DNA from: a bacterium
GTDB taxonomy: Bacteria > Spirochaetota > UBA4802 > UBA5550
DNA: 14,474 bases
Direction of reading: 5' to 3'
Assembly: GCA_024224995.1 (NCBI GenBank)
Contig: JAAENB010000056.1
Span: 1 to 14,474 of the forward strand
This document shows, one piece after another, positions 1 to 5,773 of this stretch. Under the pieces are notes generated by a model. The model was not told the DNA's origin. It ran no database searches and was given only the letters and a program-made list of their open reading frames with translations. A program made the translations under genes and the position numbers. How positions within the stretch are numbered: the first letter of the stretch is position 1; each line of letters starts with the position of its first letter.

Positions 1-2
1 GT

Positions 3-422
3 TTGATCGTTTTGCTTATGAAACGCGTTATGATTGAGAAAGAAATTCCCGTTTCCATGTTTTATCGTATTCGCTATCAACGCTGTGATGAAGAGAAAGG
101 GCCCGATTGGAAGAAAGTTCATGTGTATCCTTCCCGCCATATGTACGAGTGCTTTCAGGATATGAGGAAGATTTTTAAAATGTCTATTTCTGCGGTAATT
201 GCCTTTGCTATCCGGAAATATCTGCCTGCCTTGCTTGAGGACCCGGCCGCTGCCCGGGTTCCCCGGCACATCGATAACTATCTAGATCAATATCTCTTTT
301 TGGGGCGGGATTCCGGCGGAATACAGAAATTTGTCATATACTTCGGCTTCGCTCAGCACAGGTTTTGGGGTTATCCGGGGGAAGAAGGGCTTAACAGCTA
401 CTTCACGGAAACAGACTTGTAG
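3..422 (+). CDS. Unrecognised small protein, 5' end uncertain
   Basis: This frame is open from the window edge to a TAG stop at 420-422. The first complete codon is TTG at 3, and in-frame ATGs lie at 18 and 30. None has a visible Shine-Dalgarno sequence, so the true start may be upstream of the window. The product of about 135-139 residues is basic and soluble, with no signal peptide or membrane segment. Residues about 45-80 contain SRHMYECFQDMRKIFKMSIS followed by AVIAFAIRKYLPALL. That resembles the helical half of a ribbon-helix-helix fold (MSxSxxIAxAIxxYL), so a small DNA-binding protein is possible but unproven. I do not recognise the family. It is transcribed toward the 587-1528 gene, with the GC-rich island between them. 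The coding call rests on length, ordinary amino-acid composition and lack of a better frame. Confidence 0.6.
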   Translation: MIVLLMKRVMIEKEIPVSMFYRIRYQRCDEEKGPDWKKVHVYPSRHMYECFQDMRKIFKMSISAVIAFAIRKYLPALLEDPAAARVPRHIDNYLDQYLFLGRDSGGIQKFVIYFGFAQHRFWGYPGEEGLNSYFTETDL

Positions 423-475
423 TCAAAGATAACACCAAATTCAAATAAAACCGTATTGAAAAAGACAGGGAGGGG

Positions 476-580
476 ATAGGTGCGCCCCCTCGCAGGAACG
501 CGCGCGGGATATGCAGGGTTTAGTCCGAAGGACCGAAGCGATAGCGAAGCCCGGAGAAGCCCGGCCCCCAGGGCGCGCCC
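476..580. repeat. GC-rich intergenic island, probable interspersed repeat
   Basis: Bases 481-580 are 71% G+C by hand count, against roughly 35-45% around them. The stretch holds nested small palindromes and short duplications: GAGGGG/CCCCTC at 470-491, GTCC-GAA-GGAC near 523-533, the perfect palindrome GGGCGCGCCC at 571-580, and repeated GCGAAGC and CCCGG words. It lies exactly between the stop codons of two convergent genes. No convincing gene crosses it. GC-rich, hairpin-rich modules like this are typical of dispersed intergenic repeats, but only one copy is visible here, so repeat status is inferred. It may also act as a bidirectional transcription barrier, although no T-run follows the hairpins. 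Confidence 0.5.
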
Positions 581-586
581 AAAAAA

Positions 587-1528
587 TCATATGAAAGTAA
601 TATTTTCTTTCTCAAGGAGTTTTTTTCTTTCTTCAAGCATGCGGTCGTATTCAAAGCGGTATTTTTTTTTATCATATATGGAGTCGCAGATTTCCTGGTA
701 TTTCGGAGAAGAAAAATATTTTTCCATCCTTGGGGAAAGCCAGGCCACCTGTCCCGAGGGAGTATACACCTGGTATTCGCCTGTTGACTCGTCAAAGATT
801 GTTCCCGTAAGAAATCCCCAGGTAAGGTCCGATAGGGAATATTCTTTGAGATCCCGCATTACAGCCAGCAGTATCCCTTCATCTACGGGATCAATAAACT
901 TAAATTTCCGGGAATACATTACTGCCAGGTGAAAATGATCGGGCACATCCATAAACCCGTCTTTTCGAATCTCTTTTCCCATAACATACATCATCTTCAT
1001 GAGGAATAGCAGCACTCCCAGGCCCGGTTTTTCCTGTCCCGGCAGTCTTGGTTTATCGCCGGAGAATTCCTCGTCCGGATTTTGGGCCGACGCCCATTCT
1101 ACCACCAGCATATCAAAGGGCTCCCGGTCTTTTATGGCGGCCGCAATCTTTTTGTTCACCTCAATTTTTGATTCCGAAAGGCGAACATCAATTAGAAGAT
1201 TTTTCTCATTTATTGTTTTATGATACATCCGCAGGGCATGAATATAGGTATCATCCCTGTCAAAATCAATGGCGATATGGGAAAATCCTTTATCGTGCAG
1301 ATGGTCCAGGAGGCCTACGTTCTTTATTACTTCAAGCATCTCATTTTTCGAAAAGCGGTTCAAAAAGAGTTCCGATTTACAGGTATCGGTATTGGACATG
1401 GTTCCCAGGGTACAGGCCAGGTCATCCTCTGATGTATCGGTAAAAGATCCCGTTGAAAAAGAAAAGGCTCCAAAAAATTTTTGTTTAATTCGAGCCCAGA
1501 GGCTTTTTTTATCAATAAAATCGTTCAT
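587..1528 (-). CDS. Conserved hypothetical protein with PGLG / HFH / FIDP motifs
   Basis: This encodes a 313-residue protein starting at ATG 1528, which has an AGG about 8 bases upstream. A GTG/TTG-type start at 1567 would add 13 hydrophobic residues without a better ribosome site. It has no signal peptide or membrane segment and is probably cytoplasmic. The first 60 residues are polar and look like a linker. A mixed alpha/beta core follows, with HIAIDFDRDD, then FDMLVVEWASA, then PGQEKPGLGV, then VPDHFHLAV and FKFIDPVDEG. The last 35 residues are charged and likely helical. The spacing of PGQxxPGLG, PxHxH and FxFxDPxxEG suggests an uncharacterised conserved family I recall only as hypothetical proteins; I can give no reaction. 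The gene ends 7 bases from the GC-rich island and follows the decayed AbiEii gene on the same strand. No clear promoter was found. Confidence 0.75.
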   Translation of the reverse strand: MNDFIDKKSLWARIKQKFFGAFSFSTGSFTDTSEDDLACTLGTMSNTDTCKSELFLNRFSKNEMLEVIKNVGLLDHLHDKGFSHIAIDFDRDDTYIHALRMYHKTINEKNLLIDVRLSESKIEVNKKIAAAIKDREPFDMLVVEWASAQNPDEEFSGDKPRLPGQEKPGLGVLLFLMKMMYVMGKEIRKDGFMDVPDHFHLAVMYSRKFKFIDPVDEGILLAVMRDLKEYSLSDLTWGFLTGTIFDESTGEYQVYTPSGQVAWLSPRMEKYFSSPKYQEICDSIYDKKKYRFEYDRMLEERKKLLEKENITFI

Positions 1529-1588
1529 AGCAGATACCTGGATTAAGAATAGGAAATTGATTAGCAATATACCAATTAGATAATCTGT

Positions 1589-1937
1589 TTAGACTGTATA
1601 AATCTCTTTAAGCCTATTTTTGTTACCATTCAATATATCATCAGCAATAATCGACATAAGAAGAATAACCCTTCTCATTATTGACAAAAAAATCAAGATC
1701 ATCAGAAAACCTATGATTATAATAACACCTGCTCAGAGCTGTACCACCGGTTAGATAAAAGGGAGTTTTTAATTTTTTTACGATATTCAGCACTCCATCC
1801 TGAAAAGGATATAACTTCTCCCTGTAAAACTTTTCGTACGAATCCATATTTATCCCTGAGATCCTTAAATCGATATCATAATCCCACACGATATGATTCA
1901 TTATAGAAATTATTGATTTTTTATCGAGATCTACCAT
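1589..1937 (-). pseudogene. Truncated AbiEii/AbiGii-type nucleotidyltransferase, broken
   Basis: The main frame runs from ATG 1937 (GGGA about 7 bases upstream; a GTG at 1958 is also possible) to TGA at 1641, giving 98 residues. It carries the signature of the AbiEii/AbiGii toxin nucleotidyltransferase fold: FYLTGGTALS (about residues 61-69), then HRFSDDLDFFV (about 75-85), including the GG and the DxD metal-binding pair. Family members are usually 200-300 residues, so everything after the catalytic strand is missing. In a shifted frame, 1657-1589 encodes a 22-residue tail reading IIADDILNGNKNRL up to a TAA. That could be the residual C-terminus after an internal deletion and frameshift, though this part is weak. 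Intact relatives are type IV toxin or abortive-infection nucleotidyltransferases that work with a partner antitoxin. No partner is present here, and the fragment is unlikely to be active. Confidence 0.75.
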
Positions 1938-1969
1938 AATTTTATCCCATGAAACCACAACCTGGAATT

Positions 1970-1997
1970 AGACTATTTTTTTCCATATCATTGTCAA
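1970..1997 (-). promoter_or_regulatory. Candidate sigma70-type promoter for the AbiEii fragment
   Basis: On the minus strand a perfect TTGACA (1992-1997) is followed after 16 bases by TAGTCT (1970-1975), a weak -10 box. It lies about 35 bases upstream of the ATG at 1937 and just after the stop of the barrel gene, so the fragment may still be transcribed. Confidence 0.4.
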
Positions 1998-2036
1998 GTT
2001 AAATAGCTAAAATCCACAAAGATGTCCATCCCAGCA

Positions 2037-2624
2037 TCAAAAATAAAATACATACTCAAGAGCCACACCAATCACAGTTCCCAGGGACCTGTCTTGTGAG
2101 ATTAAGGGAATATAATACCCCCGGACTCCAACAGTGTCCTTTTTCCCAATACCGTCATACGATATCCCTAAAAGCAGGCTTACCATGGGTCCGCCAGCCC
2201 AAAAATCATCTCCCCGGTTGTTAAGATCGGAGTTATAATCCGGTCCGTAATGGACGCTTCCTCCCAGTCCGGGCCCCAGGATTAGCAGGACATCCTCTTC
2301 AATGGGAAAGCCGAATTCGAGCGTGAATTGGGGTTCAAACTGGAGCATTTTAAACAGGGCTCCAAATAGTATTGGCCGTAATACGGGAAGCGCGAAGGAA
2401 AGAGCCATAGATTCGCTGAAATGGTATTTTATATTAAACTGAATATCGGCTGCGGGGCCTCCTTTTTTTCCTGCTGCTGTTGCCACGCACATACGCAAAT
2501 TATCGTACCGGCCGCCAAACATCAGACCCGGCCCCAGGTAGAGCTTTCCCTTTTCAGAAGCATACAGGTCTGCAAGGTTTCCCACCAGTGTCAATAAAAC
2601 AAGTGTCAAAACTATCTTCTTCAT
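2037..2624 (-). CDS. Small exported outer-membrane beta-barrel-like protein
   Basis: The start is ATG 2624, preceded by GGGGGAG about 7-8 bases upstream; the in-frame ATG at 2681 has no such site. The 195-residue product begins with a classical signal peptide, MKKIVLTLVLLTLVGNL followed by a likely cleavage near LYAS-E. The mature part alternates glycine/aromatic-rich strands (YLGPGLMFGGRYD, IQFNIKYHF, MALSFALPVL, TLEFGFPIEEDV, LILGPGLGGSVHYG, VSLLLGISYDG, VGVRGYYIPL). It ends in ALEYVFYF with a C-terminal phenylalanine, the usual recognition signal for the BAM complex. About eight strands are predicted, which fits a small OmpA/OmpW-sized barrel, but no specific family is recognised. It is divergent from the ankyrin gene, with 148 bases between starts. 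Function beyond outer-membrane location is unknown. Confidence 0.7.
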   Translation of the reverse strand: MKKIVLTLVLLTLVGNLADLYASEKGKLYLGPGLMFGGRYDNLRMCVATAAGKKGGPAADIQFNIKYHFSESMALSFALPVLRPILFGALFKMLQFEPQFTLEFGFPIEEDVLLILGPGLGGSVHYGPDYNSDLNNRGDDFWAGGPMVSLLLGISYDGIGKKDTVGVRGYYIPLISQDRSLGTVIGVALEYVFYF

Positions 2625-2652
2625 TATCGCAGCTCCCCCATCCCCATTGAAT

Positions 2653-2681
2653 ATCCTATATTGTGTCTGCAAAACAAGCAA
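2653..2681 (-). promoter_or_regulatory. Candidate promoter for the barrel protein
   Basis: Minus strand TTGCTT (2676-2681), a 17-base spacer, then TAGGAT (2653-2658). Transcription would begin near 2646, giving a leader of about 22 bases that holds the GGGGGAG ribosome site of the gene starting at 2624. Other AT-rich hexamers nearby are possible, so the call is moderate. Confidence 0.4.
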
Positions 2682-2735
2682 AATTGCAAGTAATTTTTCT
2701 CTTCAACCAGGAGCTGACATTTTCCAAAAAACTGC

Positions 2736-2763
2736 TTGAAAAATGGGAAAATGATTCTATCCT
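2736..2763 (+). promoter_or_regulatory. Candidate promoter for the ankyrin gene, almost no leader
   Basis: TTGAAA (2736-2741), a 16-base spacer, then TATCCT (2758-2763). The expected transcription start (about 2769-2771) is only 2-4 bases before the ATG at 2773. No Shine-Dalgarno sequence precedes that ATG, so translation may be leaderless. Confidence 0.45.
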
Positions 2764-2772
2764 GTTATTAGA

Positions 2773-5418
2773 ATGCAAAAATATATAAATATAATAAAAC
2801 AGAAAATCACCGGATCAATACCGGGAAGATCCCGCATACGCATGCCCCTTATTTTTGTGCTTCTTTGTTCCTGTTTGATCCTTTCTCTCCCTGAAAAGGG
2901 TATCTCAACCGAAACTGTTTCAATAAAGAAAAAACCGCGCAGCTCAACAGAAGAACTGCTTACCGGTTCCTGGGAACGGCCTCTTTCCCACATCTCTTTT
3001 CTGGAAAACAAGCGCTTTATTGAATATTACCGAAACAGGGCGGCACGGAACATCAATTATGCCGAAGGAAAATGGCACTACAACAAAAGAAAGAAAAAAA
3101 TTACTCTGCGCTACGGAACCCGGCATTCCCATTCACGCAATCCTGTGGTACCCCTTACTATCAAAAGAATTACTCCCCTGCTTATGCAGTGTTTTTTTGG
3201 AAAATCCGCTTACCGGAGCCGTACCTATGTAAAGATCAAAGACCGGCATATTTCCGCTCCCGCCGGAACGGTTCTGAGAAGCAGGCCCGGCAGTGCAACC
3301 CAAGAACTGTTAACGATCCCTTTAAACGGTCCCGTTTATTTTCTTGGAGAGGAAGTTACTACTACGGAAATTAAAAAAGAACGAATTAAGCTGGACATTC
3401 CGGAGAAAACAGACGAAACGGCTAAAAAAAGCAATACGGCTGATAAAAAAACCGGTAAAAAAAACGCGGACAACAAGGACAAAACCGCTAAAACAGATAA
3501 AAAAAACAATACGGCTGATAAAAAAACTGACCCTAAAAAAACAGAAGAGAGCGCGCCAAAAAAAATAACATTCAAAACAATAGAGATCGCCACCAAAAAA
3601 GACTGGGTATACGTTCAATGGAACGACCTCAAAGGATGGATTCTCAAAAAAGACCTCTCCAAAAGAGGCTCCCCCGTACACGACTCCCTGCGATATACTA
3701 TTGCCGCGGGAGACAGGAAAAAACTCAGAACCCTTCTCCGGACGGATGCCGGTCCGGACGAAAAGATCGCTGTTCCCTTCCGGAAAAGCCCGGTCCCTCT
3801 TCTTATATGGGCAACGGAAAACAGGCAGTTTGATATAATAGAACTCCTGTTAAAAAAAGGAGCGCGAATAAACCGGCGCACTTCGGAAGGGGAAACCGCC
3901 CTCTTTATTTCAGCAGGAAAAAATATTCCAACGCGAATAACGCGTCTCCTGCTTGAACATAAAGCCGATACATCCATAGGAAATAGCGAGCAAACCACTC
4001 CCCTTATTGCTGCGGCAATGAGCGGCAATGAAAAAAAAATACGGCTCCTGGTGGAACAGGGAGCCAATGTAAACAGCCGGGACAGGGAAGGACGCATCCC
4101 CCTGGAATTTCTATTAAAACGGTCAACTGACCTTGAATTACTAAAGCTGCTGCTTAAAAAAGGGGCAAATCCCTTAATCCCGGGATCGGGGAACAAGCCC
4201 ATTCTCACGGCTATGGCACTGAAAAAAAACGCTCCTTTAACCCGGCTTCTTAAAGACTATGGCGCGGATAGTTCCGCGCAGGAATCGAGTAAAAAAGAAC
4301 ACCCCCTTTTCCAGGCAATAAAAAATAACCGGATCAGTACCGTGAACATTCTCACCAAAATGGAACCGGGAATTAATACCATACAGGACCACAAAGGCTG
4401 GAGCGTTCTTCATCACGCCGTACGCTACGACAGGAAAAAAATGGTATCACTGCTCCTGGAACGGGGAAGCGATATATCCCTGCGAGATAAAAAAGGCTGG
4501 ACCCCGCTTCATACAGCTGCTTTCCGGAATTCTCTCAGTTCTGCCCGGCTCCTTCTACAAAAAGGAGCAGCCGTAAACGCCAGGGACATCTACGGAAGAA
4601 CTCCCCTTCATGAAACAGCAACAGGGGCCTTTGCCCGGCTGCTCATATCAAAGGGAGCCAGAGTGGACGTGTCCGATAAGCAGGGAAACACTCCGCTCCA
4701 TGCCGCGGCAATACGGGATCTTAACTCCATGGCAGCCGCCCTGCTAACGGGCCGGGCATCGGTGAACCGGCAAAACAGCTCCGGGTTTACCCCGGCAAAC
4801 AATGCCGCCTATTATAACAGTATCAATGTTCTTAAACTGCTTATGGCTCATAACGCGGATATGTATATACCCGACACCTACAACAGGATGACCCCGCTGC
4901 ACTGGGCAATAGCAAAACAGTACACGGAAAGTATCGACATCCTTATTGAGCATGGTTATTTTCACCGGGCAAATTACCGGCCAACAGGGGTTATTATTTT
5001 AAAAAGGATACTGGTAAAGGGTGATTTTAAATTAGCAGACCGCTTGCTCAAAAGCGGTGCCGATATAAACGAAAAAGATGAAAGCGGAAGAACGCTCCTG
5101 GAAATATTCAAACCCGGCGGGGGCAGCAACGGCATCTCCCACACTGTTCAGGGCGACATCCTGAAATTCCTTATTGAACACGGTGCTGAAGAGCGTCCCC
5201 GGAGCGCGATCAAAGCGCTGGAACAAGCGCCAATGGAACGGGATGTGCAAGAACGAATATATGAAGAAAAAGCTATGGAAGAGCAAATCATTGACAATAA
5301 CGAAGCGGAAAAACAGGACAGTGAAAAAAATGATGTATATTATGACAATAAAGAATATAGCCCACCCTATAATGACCCCGGTGATTTTGACTATGAAGAT
5401 GACCCGGAAGATTTTTGA
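2773..5418 (+). CDS. Exported ankyrin-repeat protein with split SH3-like domain
   Basis: This is an 881-residue protein. Residues 1-23 are basic, and 24-40 (MPLIFVLLCSCLILSLP) form a hydrophobic segment acting as a signal or anchor with no clear cleavage site. Residues 58-155 include a GSW start and YAEGKWHYNKRKKKITLRYG, like a small lipocalin-type barrel. Residues about 158-195 (APAGTVLRSRPGSATQELL...) and 271-297 (KKDWVYVQWNDLKGWILKKDL) look like the two halves of one bacterial SH3 domain. Between them, residues 205-265 are lysine- and threonine-rich low complexity. Residues 302-815 hold about 13-15 ankyrin repeats with GWTPLHTAA, GRTPLHETA, GNTPLHAAA and MTPLHWAIA motifs. The tail (831-881) is strongly acidic. 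The protein is probably periplasmic or surface-facing and mediates protein binding; partners are unknown. An alternative start at M24 would place the hydrophobic segment at the extreme N-terminus but lacks a ribosome site. Confidence 0.88.
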   Translation: MQKYINIIKQKITGSIPGRSRIRMPLIFVLLCSCLILSLPEKGISTETVSIKKKPRSSTEELLTGSWERPLSHISFLENKRFIEYYRNRAARNINYAEGKWHYNKRKKKITLRYGTRHSHSRNPVVPLTIKRITPLLMQCFFGKSAYRSRTYVKIKDRHISAPAGTVLRSRPGSATQELLTIPLNGPVYFLGEEVTTTEIKKERIKLDIPEKTDETAKKSNTADKKTGKKNADNKDKTAKTDKKNNTADKKTDPKKTEESAPKKITFKTIEIATKKDWVYVQWNDLKGWILKKDLSKRGSPVHDSLRYTIAAGDRKKLRTLLRTDAGPDEKIAVPFRKSPVPLLIWATENRQFDIIELLLKKGARINRRTSEGETALFISAGKNIPTRITRLLLEHKADTSIGNSEQTTPLIAAAMSGNEKKIRLLVEQGANVNSRDREGRIPLEFLLKRSTDLELLKLLLKKGANPLIPGSGNKPILTAMALKKNAPLTRLLKDYGADSSAQESSKKEHPLFQAIKNNRISTVNILTKMEPGINTIQDHKGWSVLHHAVRYDRKKMVSLLLERGSDISLRDKKGWTPLHTAAFRNSLSSARLLLQKGAAVNARDIYGRTPLHETATGAFARLLISKGARVDVSDKQGNTPLHAAAIRDLNSMAAALLTGRASVNRQNSSGFTPANNAAYYNSINVLKLLMAHNADMYIPDTYNRMTPLHWAIAKQYTESIDILIEHGYFHRANYRPTGVIILKRILVKGDFKLADRLLKSGADINEKDESGRTLLEIFKPGGGSNGISHTVQGDILKFLIEHGAEERPRSAIKALEQAPMERDVQERIYEEKAMEEQIIDNNEAEKQDSEKNDVYYDNKEYSPPYNDPGDFDYEDDPEDF
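3433..3527 (+). repeat. Duplicated A-rich 20-bp word inside the ankyrin gene
   Basis: The word AATACGGCTGATAAAAAAAC occurs twice, at 3433-3452 and 3508-3527, in the same reading frame, both copies encoding NTADKKT. Intervening sequence has runs of up to eight A (3457-3464). The region encodes the lysine-rich insert and is a likely site of replication slippage and length variation between strains. Confidence 0.7.
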
Positions 5419-5470
5419 TATAAATTGTATTGCGAGCTGCATCTGGCCCCGTGATCGCGTCTTAATATAA

Positions 5471-5504
5471 GGTATATCAAGCCGGAAGAAACTGTGTTGA
5501 TACC
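5471..5504 (+). other. Imperfect inverted repeat after the ankyrin gene
   Basis: GGTATATCAA (5471-5480) faces TTGATACC (5497-5504), pairing with a two-base bulge around a 16-base loop. It lies 53 bases after the ankyrin stop. There is no T-run directly after it, so it could be a weak transcript end or the edge of the repeat element that follows. No other gene, promoter or RNA was recognised in the remainder of 5419-5546. Confidence 0.3.
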
Positions 5505-5546
5505 GGGGTCTGTTTTGCGAAGATGCTCCGGCAAGGGTCTGGTTCT

Positions 5547-5719
5547 GAGAGACGTTGCAGTGCAACGCCTTTACTGGCTGGTTTCTGGCCAGGGCTATGG
5601 AGACTCTGAGGAGGGATGCGACTCCAGCGAGGGGATCGGTGTTTTTTTGGCTCTGTGGTGTTGACCCGGGACAAATCTCCGGAAACCAACCCGTAAAGAC
5701 GTTGCACGCAACGTCTCTC
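5547..5719. mobile_element. MITE/REP-like element with palindromic inverted ends
   Basis: The two ends, 5547-5588 and 5679-5719, are inverted copies of each other. Over about 40 bases they differ by one single-base indel and four substitutions. Both outer ends begin GAGAGACGTTGC when read inward, and both share TTGGTTTC or TGGTTTC further in. Each end is itself a hairpin: CGTTGCA/TGCAACG at 5553-5567 and AGACGTTGC/GCAACGTCT at 5697-5716. The 90-base core has no credible gene. No target-site duplication is obvious. GAGACGTTGC-type palindromes are widespread dispersed repeats in several bacterial phyla, so a non-autonomous transposable element is the best reading. It fills most of the 355-base gap between convergent genes. 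Confidence 0.65.
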
Positions 5720-5742
5720 TTCCCGGAAAACAGGCCCTGTTT

Positions 5743-5767
5743 AAAAAGAGTTTCTTGAGAGCAACTC
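5743..5767 (-). terminator. Weak intrinsic terminator of the S74 lipoprotein gene
   Basis: On the minus strand, just past the stop codon at 5774, GAGTT (5763-5767) pairs with AACTC (5748-5752) around a 10-base loop and is followed by five T (5743-5747). The stem is short. A second palindrome, AAACAGG-C-CCTGTTT (5728-5742), follows directly and could reinforce it. Confidence 0.4.
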
Positions 5768-5773
5768 CCCCGT

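Noticed and set aside
480..932. Plus-strand frame through the GC-rich island
   Set aside because: It runs antisense to the 587-1528 gene, has no ribosome site and encodes an Arg/Ser-rich product of poor composition.
3322..3681. Minus-strand frames rich in Phe/Val, resembling membrane proteins
   Set aside because: They are the antisense of the lysine-rich A-run insert of the ankyrin gene, which automatically gives Phe-rich translations.
5553..5716. The two GTTGC palindromes as an integron attC pair
   Set aside because: They lack the R/L box layout and no cassette gene lies between them; the inverted arrangement of nearly identical ends fits a MITE better.
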